A stretch of DNA of 64,000 nt from Schizochytrium sp. TIO01 (taxonomy: Eukaryota > Sar > Bigyra > Thraustochytrida > Thraustochytriidae): the NCBI GenBank assembly GCA_004764695.1, contig SMSO01000037.1, forward strand, positions 2,549,837 through 2,613,836, in the 5' to 3' direction. Under the pieces are notes generated by a model. The model was not told the DNA's origin. It did no database searches and worked only from the letters and a program-made list of their open reading frames with translations. This document shows positions 1-13,413 of the stretch, in pieces. The first letter of the stretch is position 1, and the number at the start of each line of letters is the position of its first letter. A program made the position numbers and the translations under genes.

Positions 1-440
1 AAAGGCAGCACTGGCGAGACCAGTCCAACACTGCCATCGCTGTTGATTCCCCAGCGGTTTTTTAAAGACGGCCGCCTCTATATAGAACCGGTCCGCACCC
101 ATCTTCGCTGCCTATCTCAGCTCCTCCCGAGTAGGATCATGTGTTCTCAGCATAGCACTCGCACCGTCGTCTCCTGTCGCTCTTGTGCTGCGTTCCAAAG
201 GGCATTTCCTCTTTCTGCATCGCAATGCAATACAATAGTGCAATCCCATCTATCTTCATCACGTTGATTGGCGTGAACGCCACGGAATCTTCAAAACTGG
301 GAAGAAAGAAACCACTCACAAAAACTCCACGAGACCTTCCCAAATCCACATTTCCAAAACTGCTACTACTGCTAAACCACCCACTCAGTCGCTCGCTCGC
401 TTGCACATTAAGCCCAAGAAGCGAAGGACTAACCATCGAT

Positions 441-550
441 AAATGAATGAATGAATGAATGAATGAATGAATGAATGAATGAATGAATGAATGAATGAAT
501 GAATGAATGAATGAATAAATGAATGAATGAATAAATGAATATATGAATAT
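441..550. repeat. (GAAT)n microsatellite
   Basis: About 25 units of a GAAT/ATGA tetranucleotide, decaying at the right end into AATA and ATATGAAT variants. Confidence 0.95.
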
Positions 551-782
551 ATAGGTATGTATAAATAAGGCCAGCTAGTGACAAGCGAAGAATGCTTTGC
601 TTGTTAATTTATTCAATGACCAAGAAACGATCCGCCCGCCCCATCACTCGGTTTTTCTCCGATTAGAGTCCAAATTGGCCTCGCTCAAAGGAACAGCAAC
701 TGCTCCAACTTCTTCCACGCATCCATTCAACACCTCAGAAACCACCTACTTTCATCTAATCGGCGGTCACTTCATTTGCAGC

Positions 783-935
<153 letters not shown>

Positions 936-2352
936 TACTACAAAGCTCCCTTTTCCACTTTCCACGATGGTGCTGCTGTTGTATGGGACTTTAGCAGCCA
1001 AACCCTGGGGTTGATAGTACTGTATCAATCTCGCGCTTTGGGCGTGGTGGTGGTGGAGTGGCTGCTGCCGTTCCAAGGTTTGCGCAGAAGCGGTATCCTA
1101 AATACTGTACACCCATCTGCGAAGGAAGGTTCTCCGTGGCGAGTTCGAGGCCTCGCGATGGTTTTCTTGGGAGGTTTCCCCTTCGTTTTGGGTCTCGGTT
1201 CGTGAGTGGCGATTTGTTCTCCAAGAAGCTGCCGCTAGATTGAGTGAGCTCCATGAGTGGTGCTTTAAACCCTCTCGTTCTTTCTTTCCGCGCGTCTCCA
1301 TTGTTCTTCTGCATTTCCATTTGTTACCAATAATGGAGTTTTAGTTCTTAAAAAACAAAAACAAAAAAACATACCTATTTTGAATTAATCATATATGTAT
1401 TAGCTATAGTATGCTATATACACAAACTACCTACTGCGGCATTGCGGAGAGAAAGCGGAGGCTGGTCCACCTGGGCACTGCTACGGATTGCGGTATCTGC
1501 CCGCTAGCGGAGCAGGGTTTTCGAAAATTCGCTCGCGAGAACACTCGCGAGAACACTTTGGAAAAGGGAGAGGAGAGAGAGCCAATATGGAGGCGCGAAA
1601 AGAGCGACGGCCAAGACATTGAGCGTGGTGCCACGCCTCAGGGCCGCCCGGTTGTGCCTTCGATGTGCTTCGGACGGTAACGATCCCTTCGCTGCATCGG
1701 CCCGGCTTGGCCTTCTCCCCTTCGAAGGGGTTTCCAGGCGGACGGGTCCTGGCGCCTCGTTTTGCCTCAGTCGGTACTGCTGCTTCACTTCTGCAGGTTG
1801 AGTCAACGGAACAGGAATGCAATTTTTGCAGGAATTTCTGTAGGTCCCGCGGTACCTTCGCCACGGTACCAACTCTTTTATTTTTAGAACAGACGGATAA
1901 AACTTTCAGGAAGGAGGTGGTCATAGGAGGAATGAGGAATAAAAAAGCTGCTACTGTTTATACTTTCATAAAAGCCATCGTTGCCAATGCTCCCAAATAA
2001 ACAACCCCGGTCTCCGAGAAATGCTTTGCTTTTCTCACTACCTGCCTGTACCTCGGTCCAGGATCACTGGTATTGCCTTTTTAAATTAATAAAATTCATT
2101 TGAAGACCAAAAAATGTTCATTAATGTTTGTTTATTTATGTGTTGTACATTTTATTTTATTATAAAGAGAAAAGAAGGTGTTCTCTCGTAGCTGGGAGGC
2201 CCTCTTATTTTACCTCGCGTCGTTCCTTCTTTCTTTGGGAGTAGGCCATCACCCCTTCAAGGTGACAAAGGTGTGTGACGCCATCACAGCGATTACACTG
2301 CGATTCCCATGTTCCCTTACCTCTCGCCTTCTCTCTTTGGCCATAGATACCA

Positions 2353-2381
2353 TGGATAGATAGGCAGATAGATAGATAGAT
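2353..2381. repeat. (GATA)n microsatellite
   Basis: Interrupted GATA/GGCAGATA tetranucleotide tract. Confidence 0.85.
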
Positions 2382-2512
2382 ACGCAACCTATGGTCATGC
2401 ACATCTTCAAGATGGCTATAAGAATGAAGAAACCTACTCCAGGCATCGTCTATCTACCTCTAGAGTAGCGAGGAGGCCTGTTCCTGAAGAACTCCGCTCT
2501 CCATCCTTGAGA

Positions 2513-2534
2513 GTGACTGACTGACTGACTGACT
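2513..2534. repeat. (TGAC)n microsatellite
   Basis: About five uninterrupted TGAC units. Confidence 0.9.
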
Positions 2535-3045
2535 AAGAGACTGAGAGAGGTTGAGAGAGTGAGTGATCTGAGCAGAAACCCGGAACCCAGGAAAGAAATG
2601 GGATTTCTTCAAAGGTAGTCGCAGGTCGGTATGAATGTATGTATGTATGTAGATGAAAAGGGCGGCATTATGAGGCCGCGCTAGCGAACGCCTAGGAGCT
2701 CCTACCATGATGCCGGTCGAGTAATCCTGCTCTAAAAATAATTTTCCTGGCCGCTTTGCCCTGCTTATACATAGGCGCGGCCTCGTTCGTCTACGATTAA
2801 AAGGCGATTGATTGCCAGTGGGTACTCATGCATACATGCATAGGCACATACCTACCTATAGAATACCATGTGATATGTGCTACGATGATTGATTGTTTTC
2901 AAGTGAAATGCGCCCTCTTTAAACTAAGGCCATACATATTCTATCTAAGGACCCGTGTCACCGTTCTCGGGCGCCCTGCTATAACTTCAGCTTCTCGACT
3001 CGCGTGTGGTGAGTGGAGTTGGAGAGGATATGCAGCGAGAATGGC

Positions 3046-3110
3046 AGTCAATTAGTCAGTCAATCAGTCAGTCAGTCAGTCAGTCAGCCAGCAAGACAGA
3101 CAGTCAGTCT
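3046..3110. repeat. (AGTC)n imperfect microsatellite
   Basis: AGTC/AATC/AGCC tetranucleotides with point interruptions, continuing into CAGA units. Confidence 0.9.
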
Positions 3111-3691
3111 GGGAGGCTGACCGTGATGAGTTCCTCGAGCGTTAGTTCGTGAAGGCCTCCTCAACTGCCGCAACAACTCGTCCATTGGCATAGATAGATA
3201 GATAGATAGCCTCAACTGTATGTTAGCAATAGCTGTGGCTATTATGGCTTATTTATGGCAATGCTCATCGTGCTTGCAATGCAGGGTTCAGAAGCCAGAA
3301 TGCAGCGAGGGCTCAGCGAGGCTTGGGTTTTGCTGCTTGGCAAGCTGACTGATTAATTATTACGTATGACAAGCGTGCTTGCTTCCTTGGACACGCAGCT
3401 GAAAGCCTTGGCTACGTGTGGACAAGAGCTGGGGATTTTGGGGCATACGCAAGCAAGGCCTTGTCTTAAGCAAAGCAAAGCAAAGCAAGCGTGGAGGAGA
3501 GGTGCTCTGCTATTTGTATGTAGTCTATAGAAGATATAAGCAATCAATCAAAATCAATCAGTCAGACAAAAAGTTCACATTCATTATCGATGGTCGATGG
3601 GTTTCAAAGTCAGGGTTCTTGTTGTTGTTGCTGTTGTCCATCGCGGGAGGACTACTATGTACTAAGGGTGCCGGGGTCGGTGATGCCTGTG

Positions 3692-3723
3692 TATCTATCT
3701 ATCTATCTATCCATCCATCCATC
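3692..3723. repeat. (TATC)n-(CATC)n compound microsatellite
   Basis: About five TATC units run directly into CATC units. Confidence 0.9.
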
Positions 3724-4226
3724 TGCTGCTATATCAGCTGGGACGAATTCGCGGACCAGGAGGAAGAAGACTACTCTGGCAGAGTTCTTTCTTCTTAATG
3801 CGGGATAGATAGAGATAGGAGACACTAAGGCTGGTAGGTAGGTAGGTAAGAGGGGCTGTTTGTTCTCTCTTTTCTCGTTCTTGTTCCTTTCTTTTGCTTC
3901 TCTGTATGGAAGGACCGCCAATGGGAAGAAGAAGCAAGGAGGCGCCAGAGGACAGCGCTACTGCTGCGATTCCGGTGCCTTCCTCGGTTCCTGCAGCACT
4001 TGTTGATGCTTGCTTGAGAATACGGGTTTTGGGTTGTTAACAGAGATGGGGTCCGTGCGGGAGGAAGAAAGGAAGGAAGGTTGAAGAGTACACATGGCGA
4101 GATCATCTATGTATGGTCTCGAGGTGGTTTTGCTTTGGCTCTTGCTCGATGTTACAGGGAGAGGTTTGAGCTGGGTAAATGCAGGCAGGTTCTTGGCTTT
4201 CGAACTCTGATGTGCTAGAGGTAGGG

Positions 4227-4266
4227 GGTGTATGTATGTATGTATGTTTGCATGCGTGCATGCATG
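4227..4266. repeat. (TATG)n-(CATG)n compound microsatellite
   Basis: TATG units pass into TTTGCATGCGTGCATGCATG. The tract lies about 10 bases beyond the stop codon of the 4276-5418 gene and so probably falls in its 3' untranslated region. Confidence 0.85.
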
Positions 4267-4275
4267 GGTTTTGAT

Positions 4276-5418
4276 TTAGTGCGCCATGGTGGACAGTGCG
4301 CGGCCACTGCGAGAGCGGAAGAGCGAGAAGATGCGGGATCCCTTGTGCATGGAGGAGAGGTTGGAGCGCTGCGAAGCGAAGGAGTCGTGGGATCCGCGAG
4401 CACCACGGGCAGTGTGGAGAAGAGTTGTGGATGCTGCCTTCTTCTTGCTCGAGAGCGGGGCGTTCATGCCCGGCTCGACGACGAAGCAGCGACCCGGCAC
4501 AGTGTGGTCAGAGACGGCCACAAGGTCTTCGGATGATGCAAGCTTGACCTTGAAGAGCTCGAGGCGAGCCTTGGTGGTCGAGTGCTTGCAGTTAGAGATA
4601 ACCTGCACGCGGAGTTCCATGGGCTTGTTCAAGCAATCCTTGCTGCCAATCATAAAGTCAAAGTTAATCTCGGGTGTCATGGCATCGACGCTGTGCACGT
4701 GGCGCACGACACTGTGGCCGAGCTCCTTGTTCACAATCCAAAGCTTTACCACGAAGCCTGCGGAGCGGCCCATCCAGCTGTTGCGTGTGTTCATGTTGGT
4801 GAATGTGAATTTGTAGTGACCTCCCATGACGCCGAGGCTAAATACGCGGCTCTCTTCGCTCTTGAGCTTGCGGGTCACAGACCAAAGGCTGCGCTGGTCG
4901 TCGGGGAGGGCTCCGTTGAGTCCGAATTCGTATGACATATCCTTGCTCTCCATGTCAAAGTCGTTGAGGTCTACGGTATGAGCCTCGTCGAGGTCGCCAA
5001 AGTCAAGGCTGCCGTGGCCACGGTCACGGTTGCGCTTGCGGAGCATACGCGGCTTCCACATCTCGAGCTCCTCTGCGGTGGGTTCTGCGGTCTCATCATC
5101 TTCCTCTGCGATTGCTGGTGTTGATGATGGCACGAAGTCTGCGAGCTGCTGCTTGTCATCAATCTGAAGCTGCTGGAACTCATGTGCACCGAAGTCCTCG
5201 AGCTCGAGGTCATCGTGTTCAGAGTCCACATCGTGTTCAAGGTCGTCGTCCTGGGGAAGATCCTTCTTCAAAGACTGCATGCGCTTGAGGGTGCCATGGT
5301 TCTCGCTGCCAGCACTGCAGAGGTCGCCCGCCTGCGCCGCAGCGCCAAGGGCCAGAAGGTCCTCAAAGGAGTCCTGCGGCATCATAGGTATCGATCTCTC
5401 TAACTGAGTCTTGCTCAT
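4276..5418 (-). CDS. Hypothetical protein, acidic N-terminal half with a conserved-looking central domain
   Basis: An uninterrupted 380-codon frame starting at an ATG. I do not recognise the family. Residues 1-50 contain a short hydrophobic patch (LLALGAAAQA). Residues 55-120 are strongly acidic with Asp/Glu runs. Residues 121-135 are basic (RKRNRDR). Residues 175-320 look like a folded, strand-rich domain, with alternating hydrophobics in YKFTFTN, FVVKLWIVN, MELRVQVIS and ARLELFKVKL. The C-terminus, from about 325, is Ser/Arg/Lys-rich. There is no signal peptide or membrane segment, so a soluble cytosolic or nuclear protein is likely. The domain pattern loosely resembles a beta-sandwich such as a C2 or arrestin-like fold, but no defining motif is visible. 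It is the only supported gene in the first 31 kb. Codon third positions are richer in G/C than the flanks, which supports real coding. Confidence 0.85.
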   Translation of the reverse strand: MSKTQLERSIPMMPQDSFEDLLALGAAAQAGDLCSAGSENHGTLKRMQSLKKDLPQDDDLEHDVDSEHDDLELEDFGAHEFQQLQIDDKQQLADFVPSSTPAIAEEDDETAEPTAEELEMWKPRMLRKRNRDRGHGSLDFGDLDEAHTVDLNDFDMESKDMSYEFGLNGALPDDQRSLWSVTRKLKSEESRVFSLGVMGGHYKFTFTNMNTRNSWMGRSAGFVVKLWIVNKELGHSVVRHVHSVDAMTPEINFDFMIGSKDCLNKPMELRVQVISNCKHSTTKARLELFKVKLASSEDLVAVSDHTVPGRCFVVEPGMNAPLSSKKKAASTTLLHTARGARGSHDSFASQRSNLSSMHKGSRIFSLFRSRSGRALSTMAH

Positions 5419-7419
5419 GTGCGTTTGCTTGCAGACAGAGAGACACCGCCAGTCAGTACGGTTCTGCTGTGACTAGCGTTGATATGTAATTGCTTGCTTC
5501 TTCAAGAAGTGCTTGTTGCTCGAGCGATCTCGTCGAGTTAGTTTCGTGTTTGCTTGCCGCCCAACTCGCAAAAGCCGGGAAAGCAGGCCTCCATATTAAT
5601 ACTATGGCCTTTGCCATCATAAAGTATTTAGTCGCCGAGGCCTATAGGACTCCTACTGTTCCCTCTATCCGGCCTCGCACTGAAAGCGCAGAGAACGACC
5701 CCTTTCTTTCTCTGTCTCTGCCTTCCATCGTCAGTTGTTCAGTTCTCACTTCTTTATCGATGAAACATTTTTACTTTTTCTACTTTTTCGATTTATTATT
5801 TTGCCTACCGTGGAGGACTTTCCCCTCTCAATTCAAGCGCGTCAGACCGCTTGCTTCCAGAAAGGGGTCTTTTTAAATTCAAAGAAATCGCAGTCTTTTC
5901 CACGTTCTCTTCTCGTTCCAACTAGCTTCCCTTTTAACTTAATTTTATGCATAAAACTTTCTCTTTTAAAAAAAAATAATCATTTAAAATAAAATTAAAA
6001 ACATCAGACTGGAACTTTAAGCAGAAACCATTCTTCATCCACACAATAAAGATCAGTCTGTCTCGTTCACACAGACAAAGCCAGAGGGTCTGCACGTGGC
6101 AAAATACCTCGCTCGATCCCTCTCTCAGAGCCGCCTCTGCATTAATCGATCAATACTGCGCGCAGCACTCTTCGATCTCGTCTTTGGCCCACGAATAAGA
6201 TCCCGCCTCCGAGCGAGCGAGAGCACCTCAATTGAATCAACTTGGAGAGAGCCAACAAAGAAAGAATGCTCTTTTGGCCGCCACCTTTCTTTTATTAGAG
6301 CAAGCCGGAAAGCGAGTTCCTCTTCTTTTCAATTTCTCTTCTCCTCCTCGCTCACAGCCGGAACTTTTGAGTTTCAGCGGGAGACGCCGCGACCTAGTCC
6401 CCGTGCGTAAGCAGGAGCCGCCGCCCTGAGAGACTTTTAGTTTAACTTGCTTTGCGTTCTAACTCTGCCGTTCTTTTCTCTTCTCCGTCACTTTCTCCTT
6501 TCGTTTTATTTTATCTTTCCTGAGTTCGAAGTGTTCTTGATGCGTTCCTTTTTAATATATAAAAGTTGAAATAAAATGTAAGTAGCTGCTTTTATTTTGA
6601 TTTTATTTTTATCGGCGAAACTACAGAAGGAACGAGTGGAACACTCCATACAACTGCATGGAGATTCGGGTTTTCTACATTCATCCATCTGTATATTAAA
6701 TAAAAATATGTTTTTAAACTAAATAAATGATGTGTTCTACTCTTTTAGAACACAGTTTTATCGAGCACCTTTTATTTTTGTTTCAAGGTCCAAAATGGTG
6801 TTTTTAACTTTCTTTCAAAACGTGGTGCACAACAAGTTCAACAGAACGCGGCTTAGTCCTTACTATCCAACCCCTACGGATTGGCCGTTCTTTTTCTGCT
6901 GCGAACTGAAAATTCCATGCATGTATGCATGCATGTGCAATTTAAAAAATATATATATTTATATTAAAAACATGTTTTAATCACTCAAATACATATAAGT
7001 AGATATGAAGAATCCATGCATCAATACCCCGTTCTTTCCTCCGTACGATAGAAAGAACATCCATCACCTCTTCTTTCATTTTTCTTTCTCAAGGCCAAAA
7101 ACAAGAAGCCTCCTCACTCCATGAAGAGGCAGATGACGCAGCTCACCTGTCGCCCTCCCTAGGATTTACCCTAACAGAGCCCTAGACAAGCGCGAGCGCG
7201 GCTCTTAAGCGGACTTGACGCGTCGCTGCTCGGAGCGAGCTCGGGCGCTCCTCCTTCTTTCTGCCCGTCTTTCTTGGGTCTGTCCCGTTTGCTTTCTTTC
7301 TTTCGATGAGCGGGAGAGAAAGGCCCGGCTGCGAGGAGGGAGGGCGGCCTGAAGGCTCAGGCAGGCACGGTTTCTGCAACGCGGCCGACGCCTTTCCAGT
7401 GCAGCCGTTGGCCAGACAG

Positions 7420-7449
7420 AAAGAAGAAGAAGAAGAAGAAGAAGAAGAG
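7420..7449. repeat. (GAA)n microsatellite
   Basis: About nine GAA units. Confidence 0.9.
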
Positions 7450-7497
7450 TTATTTCCGCGTCACAGGCGAAAGCTCTAAAGAAGCAGAGGCGCCGTT

Positions 7498-7525
7498 CTA
7501 TCTATCTATCTATCTATCTGTCTGT
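7498..7525. repeat. (TATC)n microsatellite
   Basis: TATC units ending in TGTC variants. Confidence 0.9.
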
Positions 7526-7906
7526 GTACCTGCCTTTGTTTTTTTTGTTCTTGTTCTTGTTTAGAAGAACAAAGCATCTGCGCGTTGATTGACTGCTTTC
7601 ATTTCAATTGATCGTGTTCTATTACCTTGTTTCGAAGCCCGTTCCTTTTGGCTTTGAAAGAAGAAGGAATAACCGCTGTGGAAACTAAATGAATCAATGA
7701 AATGAAATGCAATGAAATGAAAAAATCTAAGAAGGGTTGCTGATTACAGGTAAATAAATGAACGTAAATATGATTGATTGAGTGGGAAAACTCTTTTTGG
7801 CTCACCGCTGCGAGACGGGGTTTAAGCGTAGGTCTTGGCGCGCTGGGTGGATGAAAGGGAGACCGTGGACGGCTTTCTTTGAGCTGGCGGCCAGCCACCC
7901 AGCCAG

Positions 7907-7921
7907 CGAATCAATCAATCG

Positions 7922-7953
<32 letters not shown>

Positions 7954-7975
7954 GCCAGCCACCCAGCCAGCCAGC
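7907..7975. repeat. (AATC)n-(AGCC)n compound microsatellite
   Basis: AATC units from about 7907 to 7953 pass into AGCC/ACCC units. AGCC units also precede the tract, so the AATC block appears nested in an AGCC repeat. Confidence 0.9.
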
Positions 7976-9231
7976 CCTCAGAGAGAAAGGAATCAATTAC
8001 CTGGCCAACCCTCTCGATACTAGCGATTTATGTACGATGTATGCCACGGTAACTGGAGACCACGAGCGAAAAAGAATCTTCTTCTTCTCCTTCTCCTTAC
8101 TTGCATGTTTCATCTCTGTGTTTCTGGCCGGCAATTGTCCCTTCGAGGTTGTTCAGTTCACCTGAAGAGTACGCACCACTAGGTTTGCTGCTACCTACTT
8201 CTAACGCTGTTTTAAAAAAATAAAAAAAAAAAACTCTTCAAAGTTTTGTTCTTATACTACTTTGAAACAACATGGAGGAAAAATAATTAAATCAAATAAT
8301 ACCATTGTGATTGATGTTGGCGGGCGTTCCTTTAGGGCGTGGCGTTCTTTTCGTCTTGGCGAGAAAGGAAAAGGAGAAAAAACTAAATTGTTTTGAACTT
8401 CGTTCTTCCGTCATCAACTGTGAATCGTGATTGGTCAGCCAACAGCAGAAGCCAAAAAGCTGTTGCTGCTTGTGAAGTACCCACCCCCTGGCGTTCTTTC
8501 TTTCCTTCTTTCTTTCTTTCCTGCCACGACGGCTGTTCAAAGCAAGCACGAAGAGAAAGAAAACGAAAAGCTCCGGCAAAGCGACGCGAGAAGAGCCACA
8601 GTGAAGGAATGAGAGGGTCTCCTGGTGCCTTATTGTGGACCGCCCTTCCTCTATGATAAGCCGCAGCGAGGTGGGTAGATAGGTACGCGCCAGCTACGGT
8701 TCCCGCTAGGGGCGCTTAGGCGGGGTGGCTGGCCTTTGGAGAACAGGAAACCCCGTTCCAAAGAAGGAAAACTAAAAAAAGAACGGAAAAGCAGAAGAAT
8801 CGCCCAATCTCGAGCTAAGATGGACCTTGTCCTGTTTGTTTGTCGAGTGAGTGAGATCTGGCGATCGCTCGCTGCTTTCGCCTCTGCGAGCGAAGGGTGC
8901 AGTAGCCCACTCACTTCGGCCCGTCCCTCGCTCACTCAAGCCGCTCAGCCGTGTTCAGGACCAAGCGCCCAGCTCTGGAGCACCCAGGAGGCAGCACGTG
9001 GTCGAGGCTGCTCGCTGTGCAGATTTATCTTCTTATTCTCCTCTGCTTTTGCCCTATTCGGCTTTCCAACGCGTGCTTCGCCGACTTTTTCTTTTCTTGT
9101 GAAGAGATAGAAGAGGTATGTACTTAAGACTATGGTTCATCAGGGATTTCTTTTTCCTGAGAGAATTTTTGGAGACGTAGTGGCAATATGGCTGTTCTCA
9201 TGAGAATGGAACACCTCTGGCAGAAGACTTT

Positions 9232-9232
9232 C

Positions 9233-9287
<55 letters not shown>

Positions 9288-9290
9288 TTT
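9232..9290. repeat. (CTTT)n microsatellite
   Basis: About 14 uninterrupted CTTT units; a pure pyrimidine tract on the plus strand. Confidence 0.95.
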
Positions 9291-9761
9291 CTTTTCGTTC
9301 ATACAAGGTACTGGGTGTTCTACCAGAGGTTATCTTTGAGGCGAAAGAGAACACATTAACGCTCATTTATGTACGACTGCCATCTCCACAATTCTTATCT
9401 CTAAAGCAAAAAATATTGCTATTACTTTTAATTTTAATTCCATACTTTTTACATTAAATAATAATAATAATAAATAAGTCATGCTTTCAAGCTGCTTTTG
9501 TACAATGAAAAGAAAAAACCTTCTTTAAATTGAAGAAACGCGCTTGAAAGTGTTCTTTGAGCGTGTGTTCCACTTTCCCTGACCTGTGGCAGGAATTAGT
9601 GACACAAGTTGGCTTCCCATCACTGTGCAGCACCGCATTTGACGTTCCCATAAGCAAGCAGCCGCCTACCTACTGGGGCCTGGTGCCGCGCACAGGCACG
9701 TCGAGGTCCAGAAACTAACGGCAAGCCGAGCCAATCCAGGCAAACCTGCGTTTCAAAGCGG

Positions 9762-9785
9762 ACTCGAGTCGAGTCGAGTCGAGTC
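9762..9785. repeat. (GAGTC)n short tandem repeat
   Basis: Pentanucleotide CGAGT units repeated about four to five times. Confidence 0.85.
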
Positions 9786-12700
9786 AATCAACAGCCAATC
9801 AATCTCAGTATTTACAAATCTCCTTCTTTTATTATATTTATCATTACCATGATATTTTCAATTAAAAATTAATAATAATAATTGAACAGGAAAAAAAGGA
9901 GAAAAGAACGAAAGAGAGAGCTTCCTGCTCTCGTGTTATATTCGGTTGATGATGTGATAAACTCTACTGAGGTGAGGTACTTGTGGTAGCAGTATATGTA
10001 TGTATGAGTAAGTAAGTATGTATGCCTGCTGACGTCTTGCTCCTGTCTCTTCACTTCTGCTGCTTTCTGTTGGATCCTCTTTCCTTCGACTCTGCACACG
10101 ATAAAGTTTAAGTCTATTCTAAATTACAAAATAGAATATAGTAGAGCATGAAATCCATCACCCCAATTACGACTAGGACTTGGTACGCAAGGTCTCTTTG
10201 CTTCTTCCCTTCGTCGAGGGTTTCTTCCTTTCGTTCTCCAACTTCAAGTCCATTCTCCAACCCGTCGATCTCAAACCTGCTCAGAAAAAGGCAGCCGCAA
10301 GAGCAATGAAACCAGCAAAACAAATGTACGCACTCACGGCTACAGCCTATTAGGAACCTCGCTATCGATCACTCTCAACGTCTCCTCTGCTTACTGTACC
10401 AAGGTCTGCATTGAACGAGGAGCTGTTCTCTCTTGGGCAGTCAAATGAAAACGAAACAGTCCAACTTTAGGCAGGCACAAAGAAAGCCCTCATATGGGCA
10501 CCGCACCGCGCAGAAGACCTTCAGACTGTTCGCTGCCAGACAGCGCAAATGGCTCACTGGGTGTCTGACTGACTAAGCGGCTGGCTGAGCGTCTGTCTCC
10601 AGGCCGCGTCTCGCACCCGCCGCGCAGGTCCAAACTGCGAGAGAAGAGCCCAACGCTTGGAACGCGACGAAACGAATGAGCGTGGCTAGAAACAGAACGA
10701 ACCAGCCTAGTAGTCCTCGCTAGGAAGACACACCCTAGGCTACCGTAGGGGTACTAGATTTGTACTACCAAGGTGGTAGTCCCCATGTCTTGAGCAAAGC
10801 ACACACCCACGCGCTCGCACCACTCACAGAGAGACAGAGACAGAGACTGGGCGTGCAATTTTGATCGATGGCTCAGTACGGTCTCGTGGCAAAGAAGCGC
10901 CACCTTTGATCAGTGTGAGAGAAGAGCAGCAGAGAGCTTGCTCGGCGAGGGACAGGAAAGAGAACTCTTGAGCCGCTTCGATTGAAACTGCGCCATGGTT
11001 TCCTTCCGTTTCCAGTTCGCTCTCGCAAGTGTCGTTGACCTGTGTGAACCCGATTCTCTCTCCTTTTCGCCAAAACCTTTAATACCACGACGCTATTTAT
11101 TATTGGTCTCTGTTTCTTCGTTCGTAAAGTTATAAAAGGCCCTCTTCTTTTTAGAACACTCTCCATGGACCATTTTATCTATTTGTTTGTTTGTTTGTTT
11201 GTTTGTTTAATTCTTTCTTTCACTTCTGTAAAATTAAAATATTAGAAATAAGGTTGTGGTATTCAAACGTCTCAACAACAGCCAAGAGCCTAGAGAGGGC
11301 ACCTGGGTGATCATGAGAAACAACAATATTTCTCGCTGCTCCCAGAGAAGACCCCTCGTATGCGTCTAGCTTGCACCCCGTGCCATTTTCGAGGCAGACA
11401 GTATTAAGTGATGGCTTTCACTTGAGTTTTCACCCAAATCAAAAGACTTTAACTCAGTGCCCGTGACTATTTAGTGAGAGGGCAGAAAGAAGAGACCGTT
11501 TTTATTCAACTTCGCGATGAAAGCACTTTCTTCTTTGGACACGCGGCATTAATGAACAGATCTTCGATTTCAATTCTTCTTCTTTTCTTTACTCATTACC
11601 TAATTCTACGTATATTATTCATCGAGCTTTCGAACTGTGTCTTCACCCTTTGGCTCGAAGTGTAGCCAACGTTTGGCTCGAAGCTGCAGCTTCTTTCACC
11701 TCCTTGTTCCGCAATTTCAATTCGAGCATTTCACCTGTCCCACTTTGGGACCAATTCGCTAAGATCAGGTAGCAGCGCCTACCTACCTACCTACCTGCCT
11801 TCTACCACCAAGTAGTACTGGCACAAAAGAAAAGCGCCTCAGCTTTTCTCCTGCGCGGAGGATTAGACTGGTCTGATCAGTGCCACGGGCAGACAAGTCG
11901 CATCTTTCTTCGCGATCACAACGACAGCCCAATCAATCTTTATTTATTTATTTATTCGCTTCGACGGCTTTGGCCCTCGCTATCTGCGATCTGTCAAGGT
12001 TTGGACTTGAAATCCGAGCTTAGAAACGAGCAACTTTGTACTTCTTCCTGCGCTCCCAAAAGTGCCTTTTCCTAGCGGACCGGACCGTGGTTACTTTCCT
12101 TACTAACACCAGCTAGCTAGTTTGATAGAATCCTCTTTCAATTATTTGAAAAAAAAAAGAAAAAAAAGAAAAAAAAAGAGGGGGGGAATATACCTAAACT
12201 TGTAATTCATTTTATTACTTTATCTTAAAATAAAAGTATATAATAATTCATAACAAACATAGTTTTGATTGAAAACGATTCTAGCTAGTACCTACCCACC
12301 TCTGTTCACGCACTTTCTTGTGAGAGAGCCGTCTTGATATCCTGCTCAGACTCACATGACGCGTTTTCTTCGGTTTAGCCGAGCTAAGCACCTTTCACAG
12401 CCTCGCCTGAACACAGACCGGCCGGTGCCACGAAGCGCCGCTTTGTCTTTTGGCCGCCTTCTTCTCTTCTCTTCTCTTCGCTTTGCTTAGACAGACAGAC
12501 AGACAGCCAGACAGACAGCTGATCGGTCGCTCACTTCGTTAGTTGTTACCTACCTCGGTTCTCCACCATTACAATGGCTGCAGGGGCCCTTACCGTCATG
12601 AGTTGGGTTTGAGTGTAAGATTTCGAGCTCATTACGCCAAACTTTCTTCGGTTGGCGAGAGATACTGAACAGCTCGAGCCTTACTTGAAGCAAGCGAAAC

Positions 12701-13383
12701 CTCGAGCTGTTTGCATATCTGTGTCTCCATGCTTCGATGTATGTGTCTACTACCTACGCGCTTGCGAGCATGCATGCATGCCTGTATGTATGTATATATA
12801 TACATACATTCGCATTTGTTTATGCATGTACCTGTAGGTGTGTGAACGTATGCATGAGCGTGGAAATGCGTGGCATTTCCACGTTTCGAACGAACTTGTG
12901 ACCTTTGCTGCCACCACAACGAATGTGCCTTTCACTGTGCCTCCAAGTATGTACGTGGGTGCCTCTCCCTTTGTCTTTGGCCCTTAGGCTCAGACTGACT
13001 TGAGGGTCCAAACCACTGCGAAGCGCCATCCATCGTCTTTTAGAAGTTACCTCGTTGAAGAACCTAAGTAACGACGAGCTCGTAGAAAGAAAGGGAAAAT
13101 GCGCGTACGTATGCGCCCTTATGGCCGGCCATCCTAGCGGCAGCTACGCCTCGCGGTAAGAGAAGAGAGCAGCTCCACGATTGAAATTCACCGGAAAGGC
13201 ATTTCACCCGCTGTCTCGAAATGGGATCGCAGCCAAACAAAGGAAGAAATTGACTCGAAAGCGGAAAGCAAGCAAAGTTGGCGTTTCGACCCGTTGCTCC
13301 CTGCTCCCAAGGCGCCCGGGAGGTCATTTTGGAGAGGTCATCGGTCGGAAACCCGAAAGGAGAGAACGGCAAGACGGCCAATC

Positions 13384-13413
13384 GAGTCCGAGTCCGAGTC
13401 CGAGTCTGAGTCG
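13384..13413. repeat. (GAGTCC)n hexanucleotide repeat
   Basis: Four GAGTCC units followed by degenerate copies. Confidence 0.85.
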
